From Bradyrhizobium sp. STM 3809 (GTDB lineage Bacteria > Pseudomonadota > Alphaproteobacteria > Rhizobiales > Xanthobacteraceae): a stretch of DNA of 33,257 bases. Where the stretch lies: contig NZ_CAFJ01000228.1 in assembly GCF_000239795.1 (NCBI RefSeq), positions 1-33,257 of the forward strand, read 5' to 3'. The notes beneath the pieces are model-generated. The model was not told the origin of the DNA and searched no databases. It saw only the letters and a list, made by a program, of their open reading frames with translations. How positions within the stretch are numbered: the stretch's first letter is position 1; each line of letters starts with the position of its first letter. This document shows positions 24,369-33,067 of the stretch, one piece after another. The position numbers and the translations under genes were made by a program.

Positions 24369-25031
24369 ATGGCCTATCGCGAGTTCGTCAGTCTCGTCCA
24401 CAAATCGACCAAGCGCGACTATCTCGCGCGCGTCACCCAGCGCGACAAGGCCGATGTCGCGGAAATGGCGATCAAGTACGACTATGATTATTGGGACGGC
24501 AGCCGCGAGACCGGCTATGGCGGCTACAAATATGACGGCCGCTGGCGCAAGGTCGCCGACGCCATGATCGAGACCTACGGCATCAAGCCGGGCATGCGCT
24601 TGCTCGACGTCGGCTCCGGCAAGGGCTTCATCCTGCACGATTTCCGCGAGGCCATTCCGGACCTCGAGGTCGCCGGCATCGACATCTCGTCCTATGGCGT
24701 CGAGCACACGATGGAGAGCGTCAAGCCGTTCTGCCAGGTCGGCTCCGCCGCCAAGCTGCCCTACCCGGACAAGTATTTCGATCTCGTCATCTCGATCAAC
24801 ACGCTGCACAACCTCTACAACTACGATCTCGACGCCGCGCTGCGCGAGATGGAGCGCGTCAGCCGCGGCGCGAAGTATCTCTGCGTCGAGGGCTACCGCA
24901 ACGAGCGCGAGAAGGTGAACCTGATGTACTGGCAGCTCACCTGCCGCATCTTCCACACCCCCGAGGAATGGGCCTTCGAATTCAAGCGCTCCGGCTACAC
25001 CGGCGACCACGAATTCATCTTCTTCGAATAA
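24369..25031 (+). CDS. Class I SAM-dependent methyltransferase
   Basis: A 220-aa Rossmann-fold methyltransferase. Motif I is LLDVGSGKGF (78-87), the acidic ribose-binding residue is in VAGIDISSYG, and the motif III-IV region is LPYPDKYFDLVISINTLHN. The N-terminus before residue 60 (KYDYDYWDGSRETGYGGYKY) is tyrosine-rich and resembles methyltransferases of NDP-sugar pathways. It probably O- or C-methylates the operon's sugar, or another small substrate. GGAG lies about 6 nt before the ATG. It starts 27 bp after the kinase gene and is the last gene of the operon; GC falls sharply after it. Confidence 0.85.
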   Translation: MAYREFVSLVHKSTKRDYLARVTQRDKADVAEMAIKYDYDYWDGSRETGYGGYKYDGRWRKVADAMIETYGIKPGMRLLDVGSGKGFILHDFREAIPDLEVAGIDISSYGVEHTMESVKPFCQVGSAAKLPYPDKYFDLVISINTLHNLYNYDLDAALREMERVSRGAKYLCVEGYRNEREKVNLMYWQLTCRIFHTPEEWAFEFKRSGYTGDHEFIFFE

Positions 25032-25212
25032 GCCGCGAGACGGATTCAGAGCATAGGCAGCAACTCTGTTTCCAGGCCGACCTTCTAAGAGAAATGGATC
25101 CAAGCCAACCTTCAACGTCGGCAATGCGTGGCATCGTTCCAGGCGCTGACGTTGATAGAGGGGCGGCCCAATGGTCGCGCCAGAAGCCATAAAAAGATGA
25201 AGGTTCGCTCGC
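25032..25212. other. Intergenic boundary at the GC drop
   Basis: These 181 bp lie between the end of the central operon and the TIGR04372 copy 2 gene. No hairpin with a T-run, tRNA or direct repeat was seen. The sequence changes from the GC-rich style of the operon to a clearly AT-richer style, so it is a candidate junction of older and newer DNA. Confidence 0.4.
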
Positions 25213-27321
25213 ATGAAACCTCACGAATCCAGCCTGGAGTGGAATCGCGCTGAGTGCCAAGCATACCCAATGTCCCAGATCAGGGTGAGACGCGATAAAG
25301 CGATAGCGAAGTTGATCGCGATCACCCTTTCCCTGGCGGAACGGCTGGGCGGAAAGGAGTTTTGCCAAAACTGCTTGTTCGTCTTTCTTCCGTTTCGCTG
25401 GGCAACAGCTGTCACGGTTGCATTTCGACGGCATCAACGAAGACAGGATTTGGACCATCATTTCGCATTTTTCTGCGGTCCGAAACTGGGAAAAAATGTA
25501 TATTGGCTGCGTTCATCTCTCGTGGCGGCGGGTTATGCAAACGAAGTCTGGTATTATCTTTACACATCCGGACACTATCTCGACGCCCTGAACTTATTCC
25601 CCCAGTTGGACTGGAAACGAGCCGACGAAGCTTTGCTAAAAGCGCTTCACGAGTGCGCTCGCGCCGTGGCTTCGGGTTATTCGATGAACTTGGCGACGCA
25701 ACTGCACTACGTAGGCTGGCAGGAGACTTCGAAAGATTATCTGGCAGAGTACGCTAAGTTAGTGCGCAAAATAACCGACAGCCAGCTTTTTGAACTGGAA
25801 GAAAACGTCTATCGCGCAAGAGCCGCGCTCAGGGCCGACCTGACGCACGCGCGCATTGACAGCTACGTTCCCTATCTTTTCCAGAACAAATCAGTCATCG
25901 ATGAACTGCAATCGACCCTGAACCTGACGCCACACCCGGAAATCATTTCCGAACGCAATTCTGCCGGTCAATACTGGGAGCCATTCCCTCACGCGGATGC
26001 AGCAGAAGCAAGAGACATCGCGTGCCACTACGCGTTACGTCATTTGGAAGCTCGCACCTACAATAACGGCGAGGGAGCATGGGTCCGCACGATTTCAGAG
26101 GCAGCGGAACTTAAACAAGGCCTGATACGGCAGCGCATGCCCGCGATCTCTCGTCAGTTGAGGTCCGAGCTTGAGCGTGTCGGCATCACCGAACTGACGG
26201 ACCTTCGTCTTTTGCTACCGGACTGGGGCGCCGTCATCGGTCATTCCGGCCATCTGAACGTGCACCTCTTGATGCGGGAACTGGGCTGGTGGAGTGGCTC
26301 ACCCCTTCTTTTCACCTATGCGGAGAAGATTGCGAACAGAGCCTTTCTCTCTTCGATGGAAGATCGTTGCCCGATTTGGATTCTCGAAGAGAACATCAGC
26401 TCCGCGGTTTGGCACGAGGTCGCAAGCCTGACGCCATTCGTGAGCGTTCCGCACACGTTCAAGCGCCCTGACGGACGTTCTATGAACTGGAACGATGCGG
26501 GTGCGATGGCGGTGGCGGAGTGGGAGCGACAAGGTCGTGCTCTCCCGCTGGTCACGGCTTATGATAGTCGCCCCGCAACGCATCTCACATCGGAACGTTT
26601 CGAGCGCGCTCGGCGGAAGTGGGGCATCATGCCCGGTGATTGGTACGTTTGCCTTCACATGCGAGACGCCGCCACGCGGGGCAACATCGAGGGGATGGGA
26701 GAATCCATCCGCAACACGGAGCTACAAAACTATCTTGATGCCATCGAGCATGTCCGATCAATGGGAGGCTGGATCATCAGAATGGGCGGTCCGAAGGCAC
26801 CGCCGTTGCCACCGATGGATCGAGTGATTGATTATGCTCATTCCGTCGAAAAAGATGCGGAAATGGATATACACCTCGTTCGCCATGCCAAGATGTTCAT
26901 CGGCACGACATCCGGATTCGCCTATGTCGCGTCAAGTCTAGGCGTACCCTCGGCAATGGTCGATGCGATTTCCTCGATGGGACTCCTTTGGACCAAGCAA
27001 ACCCGCTTTGCGACGAAGCCGGTACGCACCCAAGCCGGACGACTGCTTTCGCTTTCAGAACTGACATCCGACCGCTTCCGTTGGGCGTTGGCGAACTTCG
27101 AGACCCTTGCTGAGGCAGGACTTACGGTGGAGAGTAATACTCCCGATGAAATCCTCGAGACGGTCAAAGAGGTGCTCAGCCTGGCTTTCTCTAAACCGCC
27201 GGCGCCGATGCCGCCTGCAAAGTGGCAGGCGGGCTTCGAACTTCCCGATTTTTTTGGAGCAGCGAGCCCCTCAAGCTACTTTCTGGACAAGCACCCCGAT
27301 CTGCTACGGTCGCCCGATTAG
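25213..27321 (+). CDS. TIGR04372-type glycosyltransferase, divergent copy 2
   Basis: A 702-aa relative of the two other TIGR04372 proteins in the window. It shares the C-terminal block: IGHSGHLNVHLLMRELGWW, a DWYVCLHMRDA strand, GGWIIRMGGPKAPPLPP and HAKMFIGTTSGFAYVASSLG, while the N-terminal half is mostly different. Known only as a putative glycosyltransferase family; donor and acceptor are unknown. Base use is AT-richer (one sampled 60-bp line is about 42% GC against about 70% in the operon) and TTA codons occur, which suggests recent transfer. The start at 25213 is uncertain; an inner ATG at 25270 (MSQIRVRR) is also plausible, and neither has a strong Shine-Dalgarno. Confidence 0.8.
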   Translation: MKPHESSLEWNRAECQAYPMSQIRVRRDKAIAKLIAITLSLAERLGGKEFCQNCLFVFLPFRWATAVTVAFRRHQRRQDLDHHFAFFCGPKLGKNVYWLRSSLVAAGYANEVWYYLYTSGHYLDALNLFPQLDWKRADEALLKALHECARAVASGYSMNLATQLHYVGWQETSKDYLAEYAKLVRKITDSQLFELEENVYRARAALRADLTHARIDSYVPYLFQNKSVIDELQSTLNLTPHPEIISERNSAGQYWEPFPHADAAEARDIACHYALRHLEARTYNNGEGAWVRTISEAAELKQGLIRQRMPAISRQLRSELERVGITELTDLRLLLPDWGAVIGHSGHLNVHLLMRELGWWSGSPLLFTYAEKIANRAFLSSMEDRCPIWILEENISSAVWHEVASLTPFVSVPHTFKRPDGRSMNWNDAGAMAVAEWERQGRALPLVTAYDSRPATHLTSERFERARRKWGIMPGDWYVCLHMRDAATRGNIEGMGESIRNTELQNYLDAIEHVRSMGGWIIRMGGPKAPPLPPMDRVIDYAHSVEKDAEMDIHLVRHAKMFIGTTSGFAYVASSLGVPSAMVDAISSMGLLWTKQTRFATKPVRTQAGRLLSLSELTSDRFRWALANFETLAEAGLTVESNTPDEILETVKEVLSLAFSKPPAPMPPAKWQAGFELPDFFGAASPSSYFLDKHPDLLRSPD

Positions 27322-27410
27322 CACCGAAGATCCAAAACAAGACCACCTGGAGATGAGTTGAAGCTTATTCTCACCAGGCGGCGACTTCGGAACAAGGTAC
27401 GCGCGCAGAC

Positions 27411-29378
27411 ATGATAGTCGCCGGACTCAACACTTACGCCGAAACGTCCAAGCCGACTCAGCAGCCCCTCATGCGGTACCGTGCGGACATCGACGGCTTG
27501 CGGGCGCTCGCGGTGCTTGCGGTACTGGTCTATCACGCTTTTCCAGCTGCGCTGCCTGGAGGTTTTTTCGGCGTCGATGTTTTCTTCGTCATTTCGGGCT
27601 ATTTGATAACGTCCCTCATTCGTCTGCAAATCTCGCAGCAGCGCTTCAATATCGCGGACTTCTATGCGCGACGTATTCGCCGCATCTTTCCTGCGCTTGT
27701 GCTCGTCATCGCCACAACTTTCACGCTGGGCTGGTTTTTGCTGCCCTTGCACGAAATGCAGTCGCTAGGAACCAATATTGCCGCCAGCGTCGTCTTTCTG
27801 CAAAACTTCGTCCTGCTCGGCCAGGTTGGATATTTCGATATCGCTGCGGAAAAGAAGCCGCTGCTGCATCTTTGGTCCCTCGGCATAGAGGAACAATACT
27901 ACGTCGTCTGGCCGTTGGTTCTGCTCTTGGTTCGCCGCTGGAAAATGAATGGATTGATCGTGGCGACGGTCTTTGGGGCGGCCTCGTTCGTGCTTTGCCT
28001 GATCGTAGGCACGCGAGCGCCCGACTACGCCTTCTATCTTCCGTTTACGCGCGCCTGGGAATTGCTGGCCGGATCTGCGCTCGCGGTCTGGCATGGCGAT
28101 CGAACCCCAGGCCTTCCGGAAGCAGACTCTCGTTTGCGACGTGCGTCTGACTTGGCAGCGTGGTGCGGCTTTATCGGCATTCTGATTAGCTTCGGAATCT
28201 ATCAACCCGGATTTTCGCATCCCGGCTGGTTTACACTTCTCCCAGTGGTCGGGGCTGCCGTCCTGATCGCCGGCCGCGGGAGCTTAATCCATCGTCTGCT
28301 CGTTACGCCTCCGATGGTGTTTCTCGGCCTGATCAGCTACCCGCTGTATCTGTGGCATTTTCCGCTGATGGCATACGCCCGCATTCACTTCGTCGACAGT
28401 GTGCCGGTGGGTTACATGCTGGCCATCCTGCTGGTCAGCGGTCTGCTCGCATGGCTGACTTACGCAGCGGTGGAGCGCCCCCTGCGTTTTGGAAACAGGA
28501 ACGTCCGGCTGAAAGTTGGCGGCCTGGCGACCGCGATGATCGCTCTTGCTTTAGTCGGCGTCGCAGCTGATCTCACGCATGGGCTGCCGATCCGCATCCC
28601 GGCCAAGATCCGTCCGTTCATGCTCACAAACGAAGACTCCTTGGCCGCCATGCGTTCGGGAAAATGCCTATTGCTGCCCGATCAGGGTCCAGAGCAGTTT
28701 GCGCCGGAATGTACCGGCAATGGCGATCGGCCCCTCGTCGTCATCTGGGGCGACTCGTACGCTGCCGCACTCTCTCCTGGTCTCCGGCATTTCGCCCCCG
28801 CACGCAATTTCGATCTGGCTCAGTTCACGGCTTCGGCTTGCCCTCCGCTGATCGATTACGTCAACCCCGAGCGGCCATTCTGCAAATCCATCAATGATGA
28901 TGTCCTTAGGCGGCTCTCGACCTTGCAGCCGGATGTCGTGATTTTTCATTCGACATGGAGCTATCATCGACAAGTCGACGACTTCAGGCGCGATCTGAGG
29001 CGCTCGGTTGCGCTCGTCAAGCCGCTTACCAAAAAGATAGTAGTCATCGGACCGGTGGCGAGCTGGCTTGGCGACGGCCTACCGGCGAACATTCTTGATT
29101 ACTATTATCAAAGTGGCAATTTCGCACTGCTGCCCGAACGTACTTGGTTTCGGTCCAACGAGAACTGGACGAGCGCGGCGGAAGCAATGGTCGAATCTGA
29201 AGCAACAGCGCTCGGGCTTGATTACATTTCAGCACATCGGCTGCTGTGTAACGAAGCTGGATGCCTCACCCGCATCGGCCCTGAACTCGTGACGTTCGAC
29301 AACGGCCATTTCACTCCCGCCGGATCAACGTATCTGGTAGGCAAGAGCATCGACCGCATCTTGGAAGCCAAACCCTAA
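27411..29378 (+). CDS. OafA-type acyltransferase with C-terminal SGNH domain
   Basis: A 655-aa inner-membrane acyltransferase of the acyltransferase-3/OafA family. The N-terminal signature is RADIDGLRALAVLAVLVYHA (His42 conserved), followed by GGFFGVDVFFVISGYLITS and about ten membrane helices to near residue 390. The C-terminal periplasmic SGNH domain has the nucleophile block WGDSYAAAL (Asp448-Ser449) and DNGHFTPAG (Asp630, His633) as the DxxH end. Such two-domain proteins O-acetylate LPS O-antigen or other envelope glycans. An alternative start is the ATG at 27471, just before RADIDG; I kept 27411, which has an AAGG some 14 nt upstream. GC is lower than in the operon. It ends about 200 bp before the convergent TylF-like gene. 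Confidence 0.9.
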   Translation: MIVAGLNTYAETSKPTQQPLMRYRADIDGLRALAVLAVLVYHAFPAALPGGFFGVDVFFVISGYLITSLIRLQISQQRFNIADFYARRIRRIFPALVLVIATTFTLGWFLLPLHEMQSLGTNIAASVVFLQNFVLLGQVGYFDIAAEKKPLLHLWSLGIEEQYYVVWPLVLLLVRRWKMNGLIVATVFGAASFVLCLIVGTRAPDYAFYLPFTRAWELLAGSALAVWHGDRTPGLPEADSRLRRASDLAAWCGFIGILISFGIYQPGFSHPGWFTLLPVVGAAVLIAGRGSLIHRLLVTPPMVFLGLISYPLYLWHFPLMAYARIHFVDSVPVGYMLAILLVSGLLAWLTYAAVERPLRFGNRNVRLKVGGLATAMIALALVGVAADLTHGLPIRIPAKIRPFMLTNEDSLAAMRSGKCLLLPDQGPEQFAPECTGNGDRPLVVIWGDSYAAALSPGLRHFAPARNFDLAQFTASACPPLIDYVNPERPFCKSINDDVLRRLSTLQPDVVIFHSTWSYHRQVDDFRRDLRRSVALVKPLTKKIVVIGPVASWLGDGLPANILDYYYQSGNFALLPERTWFRSNENWTSAAEAMVESEATALGLDYISAHRLLCNEAGCLTRIGPELVTFDNGHFTPAGSTYLVGKSIDRILEAKP

Positions 29379-29399
29379 ATCAAGATACGAGCGGATGGC

Positions 29400-29417
29400 A
29401 TCGGATCGTGCTCCGAT
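29400..29417. terminator. Possible small hairpin between convergent genes
   Basis: ATCGGA pairs with TCCGAT around a 6-base loop, 22 bp after the acyltransferase stop, in the 205-bp gap between convergent genes. The stem is short and there is no T-run, so termination is only a suggestion. The rest of the gap shows nothing recognisable. Confidence 0.25.
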
Positions 29418-29583
29418 CTCTTGCTATCAAGAGCCGAATGGGATCCTCATGCCGCCTAGATTGGCCTCTGGTTCGTCCCCCCAGCAACGGATATACCGCG
29501 CTCGCTCGTAACGAGAACGACACGCGCACCGCCGTGGTCTATAGGCCTGCCCGCATTAACTGTCGCCGGGAACGGACACTCAG

Positions 29584-30645
29584 TTACGTCGCATGCAAAA
29601 TATAGGCAGCGCCGCCCCATCCATAGGTAAACCAGGGAGTTGCAGTAAAATCCCTCTGAGACTGGAGGAAGTCCCGCAGTGCCCTACGCTCCCCAAAATT
29701 CGGATTAGCCTTGTTGCAATTCCAATCGTCGAACAGCAGGACCGTCCCATCCTGGAGGCAATTGCCCCGGTGAAGACCTTCGAGAACCTCGATGGTCGAC
29801 TGATACAGATCGCAGTCGATATGAGCGACTGCAACCTTCTCTTGCGGTGTCGCCTTGAGTGTCTCTGAGTAGAACCCTTGTCGAACGATGATCCGCTCAG
29901 GGCGGATCACCTCCGAGAGCCGATCGCGAATGTGCCATTGGTGCGGCTGACCGAACTGTTTAAGCCAGTCGGCGGGGAACTTCATCTTACCCGACCATAT
30001 ATTTCGGCCGCCAATCTCGTAGCTATCTCGGTCGATAGCGGACGTGTACTCCGGCAATCCGTCGAAGGAATCGAACAGATAGATATCATTCAGATTGAAG
30101 ATATCGCGCATGATTTCGCAGAATATTCGGGCGGACCAGCCACCAAGGACCCCAAACTCCATGACGGCGCCTGGAATGCCTCCGATCGTCACGAATTCGA
30201 GGGCGCGGCGGTAGGCTTCATCGTGCACGCGCTTGGCGCGGTCGGCATCGAAGAATACGAAGCACATTTTAGTCAGATCGTCGCCGCCCTGGCGGTCGCG
30301 AAGAAATTGCTCGATTTGCGAACGGACTTCCGAATTGAGCGGATTCATCTCAAGCGCTCGAACCAGCAGGTTCAACTTGTCCGAACCGCTCGAACTCGTC
30401 GCACGCGCCGCGCACTCATTGGACATTTGAATCAGAGCATCACGTGCCGGCTCATACCGGTGTATCAAAGAGTTGGCTCTTGCGAAGCCTCTGAACGCTG
30501 CCTCATCGTCCCCACGTTCACGAGCCGCTTTACCCAATTCGTAATGGGACTCGGCAGAGAACGATTCCGGGGTGTCCGACACTCGCCTCTTGAACATGGC
30601 GTGCGCGACGTCACGAGCCGCGCGTGGAATCAACCGTTTAAACAT
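29584..30645 (-). CDS. TylF/MycF-type SAM-dependent O-methyltransferase
   Basis: A 353-aa protein whose C-terminal 230 residues form a macrocin O-methyltransferase (TylF) domain: the SAM block MEFGVLGGWSA (from 162), FDSFDGLPE (191-199), HIDCDLYQST (275-284) with the metal-binding aspartates, and LLFDDWNC (303-310). Family members methylate sugar hydroxyls with Mg2+ and SAM. The N-terminal 120 residues are helical and TPR-like, an extension beyond typical TylF. O-methylation of a glycan residue is the likely role. The ATG at 30645 is chosen over an in-frame TTG at 30672 because the protein then starts MFKRLIPRAARD and GGGG lies upstream. It lies 234 bp after the TIGR04372 copy 3 gene on the same strand. 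Confidence 0.87.
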   Translation of the reverse strand: MFKRLIPRAARDVAHAMFKRRVSDTPESFSAESHYELGKAARERGDDEAAFRGFARANSLIHRYEPARDALIQMSNECAARATSSSGSDKLNLLVRALEMNPLNSEVRSQIEQFLRDRQGGDDLTKMCFVFFDADRAKRVHDEAYRRALEFVTIGGIPGAVMEFGVLGGWSARIFCEIMRDIFNLNDIYLFDSFDGLPEYTSAIDRDSYEIGGRNIWSGKMKFPADWLKQFGQPHQWHIRDRLSEVIRPERIIVRQGFYSETLKATPQEKVAVAHIDCDLYQSTIEVLEGLHRGNCLQDGTVLLFDDWNCNKANPNFGERRALRDFLQSQRDFTATPWFTYGWGGAAYILHAT

Positions 30646-30879
30646 TGAGCCCCGAAGGTTCACTGAGTTCAAGAGCCCCCTGTGACGGCGGCGAGCGATG
30701 GCGTTAGGCGATTTGATAGAGCTAAGGCAAGAATATAAGACGGACGGCCACGAGACTAAACACCTTCGTTCTCGACTTCAAGTCCGCCGCTGGCGTCCGA
30801 CATCCTGCAGCAAGCGAAGTCCGATACCCCAATGAATCCTTTGGATGAGAGCTTCTTCCAACCAGGAGCTAATCAGAAG

Positions 30880-32865
30880 CTATGCTCCAGGCCTTTCTTG
30901 AGCAGCCAAGAAGCCGTCCGCATATTTGTTAATATAGTGAGGGCTTATCGAACCCGTTCCGTAATGAAGAGGGATGGTCAGCTGCTTCTGCCAATGCGCG
31001 AGCAATTGCCCTGCCCCTTTCTGCTCCGCGGATCGTCCAGACGCCAATGCCTCGACCTCTTCGACGACCGCACAGATCTCGTCAGCCGTATTGTTGCACG
31101 GATACGCGCCGCTTCGGCTCAGAACGCCAGCGTCAAAAAGACGCCAGCGCCACGGCGGCGACGAGAGCTGGGCCTGCGTCAGCATCGTTCCGTCGGCGAG
31201 ACGAACCGGTTTCGGCACGAAGCGCACGAGACTTGTCCAAAGCTGGGAGTCCGTGGTGATGCAGTTGACGATCGCGCTCGGAATGCCAAAGCTGATGGCG
31301 ACATTGGTCAAGCCCGACGTCGTTCCGATGAACATCCTGGCGTGCCGAATGAGACAGATGTCCATCGCTTCGGAACGGAAGTCGCTCCATGCGTAGTCGA
31401 TCGTCCGATCGAGCGGCGGCAACTGAGGGGACTTCGGACCGCCGAGCTTGATCACCCAGCCGCCCTTGCCGGTGATGAAGCGGACCGCATCGACGTAGCT
31501 CTCGATCGGCGCATTGCGATGGGTCTGCCCAGCCCCGGTGACCTCGCCGTAATGGGAGGCGTCGCGAATGTGCAGACAGACATACCAGTCGTCCGGCTTC
31601 ATGCCGAACGTTTCGCGCATGCGTCGAAAGTCGTCCTGCACCTTCGATGACGGGCCCAGCAGCCGGTCGAATTCCTCCCGTAGCGGATGTCCCCGGCCCT
31701 GCTGCTCCCATTGCGAAATGGCCAATGCCCCGGCCTCCTGCCAAGGCAGGACATCACCGTTGGGCATCTCGAACACGTTGAAGTTCATCCCATACCAGCG
31801 CTGCAACGACAGGAGCTCCTCGCCGACGGCGTGCGAGACGGTCTCGCCGACAATGACGACGTGGCCGAAGCGCTCGAACAGACGGAGAAACGCACTGTTC
31901 GCAACGAGGCCCGGACGAACGACCATCACGGCCTGGCCCGACCACCACCCCAGTTCCCGCATGCGAAACAGGATATCGAGCATCCCGAGATGACCGATCT
32001 GGGTGCTCCATTCCTCGGGAATGATCTTCAGCTGGTCCAATGGGACATTCAGCCTGGCCAGCGTCAACGTCAGCTCGGCGGATATCGGCGGCTGCAACCG
32101 GCGGCGGAGCTCGGACTGCGCAGCAAGCGCCCGGGCGAATAGCTCGATTCCGAGATCGCCGCGGCCGACATGCGTGACGCGCTGCCCCGTGAAGTTGCAG
32201 AGGTCGAACAGCCGTCCTTCGGCGCCACAGGCAAAATCGAGAGGATTGGGACTGTAGTTCTGGGCCGGGCGCGCGGCCATGTTCTGGTGGGGACGCAGGT
32301 AGTAGTGCGTCCGGCGGCCCGCCTCCATCACGGCCTCGATCGCGTCAGCCTCGTTGCCGCTGATGACGTCCAGCATCGCCTTCAGGAACACGAGATGGCC
32401 GTTTCCGCCGACGAGGTCCTGCGATGCGACGGCCGGCACCAGCCGCTGCGCCTGTTCGAATTCTCCGACCTCGAACAATGCGCGAACGAGCTGGTCGCCG
32501 GCGTCGGTGTATTTGACGAACGACGGATTCTGCAGGGCTACATCGAGGGCTTCCTGCAGAGCTCCGATCCGGATCAGACCACCGACTGTTCGCCCGGGAT
32601 ATCGCCGCAGCAGCGGGACGGAAAACTGCAAAGTCGGATTCTTGGTCAACAACGACGTCACATGACGGCTATAGGCGGCCTCGATGCGGCGCCTCCCCCG
32701 AAGCTCGAGGATGTCCAGGGCCACGAGGATCGCAAAGGCCGAACGCGGGGGCAGAACTCCCAGCAGCCTCGCGGCAAGGCCCGTCGCTACCAGTATCAGC
32801 TGCCGCCTCTTCGCCAAGGACCACTCTCTCACCCGTGAGATCTCGACGACCGACAATGACGACAT
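30880..32865 (-). CDS. TIGR04372-type glycosyltransferase, copy 3
   Basis: A 661-aa close paralogue of copy 1 (8127-10097). The conserved parts are almost the same in order and wording: EEWSTQIGHLGMLDILFRMR, GWWSGQAVMVVRPG, DDWYVCLHIRDASHYGE, TGAGQTHRNAPIES, GGWVIKLGGP and HARMFIGTTSGLTNVAISFG. The N-terminus has a hydrophobic stretch (about 20-50, LILVATGLAARLLGVLPP) and then TPR-like helices. A surface-glycan glycosyltransferase is inferred. The frame is open to 32988; I set the start at the ATG at 32865, which has AGGA about 8 nt upstream and gives a length matching copy 1. GC is nearer to that of copy 1 than to its lower-GC neighbours. Confidence 0.85.
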   Translation of the reverse strand: MSSLSVVEISRVREWSLAKRRQLILVATGLAARLLGVLPPRSAFAILVALDILELRGRRRIEAAYSRHVTSLLTKNPTLQFSVPLLRRYPGRTVGGLIRIGALQEALDVALQNPSFVKYTDAGDQLVRALFEVGEFEQAQRLVPAVASQDLVGGNGHLVFLKAMLDVISGNEADAIEAVMEAGRRTHYYLRPHQNMAARPAQNYSPNPLDFACGAEGRLFDLCNFTGQRVTHVGRGDLGIELFARALAAQSELRRRLQPPISAELTLTLARLNVPLDQLKIIPEEWSTQIGHLGMLDILFRMRELGWWSGQAVMVVRPGLVANSAFLRLFERFGHVVIVGETVSHAVGEELLSLQRWYGMNFNVFEMPNGDVLPWQEAGALAISQWEQQGRGHPLREEFDRLLGPSSKVQDDFRRMRETFGMKPDDWYVCLHIRDASHYGEVTGAGQTHRNAPIESYVDAVRFITGKGGWVIKLGGPKSPQLPPLDRTIDYAWSDFRSEAMDICLIRHARMFIGTTSGLTNVAISFGIPSAIVNCITTDSQLWTSLVRFVPKPVRLADGTMLTQAQLSSPPWRWRLFDAGVLSRSGAYPCNNTADEICAVVEEVEALASGRSAEQKGAGQLLAHWQKQLTIPLHYGTGSISPHYINKYADGFLAAQERPGA

Positions 32866-33067
32866 CTCGAAATTCCTGTGCACATCGTGCGAATTTGGCG
32901 TCGGCAACGCCGGAACCATACAACGACATGCGGCCTTGCCAGCCAAGTTCAGCGGAGCCGCCAGCCTATCTTGCTGAAGGCGAGCCAACGATCAAGCAGA
33001 GGATATGAGACTCAGCAACAGCCGCTGAATTCCCGGATGGGCGGGGAGACTGCGAGCGGCCTGCTGT

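Noticed and set aside
18034..25214. Further long minus-strand open frames (18034-20667, 21215-23467, 22971-25214)
   Set aside because: Same reason: they mirror the strong operon genes on the plus strand and have shadow-type composition.
25015..25461. Minus-strand 148-codon frame across the GC boundary as a transposase remnant
   Set aside because: No transposase motif, inverted repeats or target duplication could be seen.
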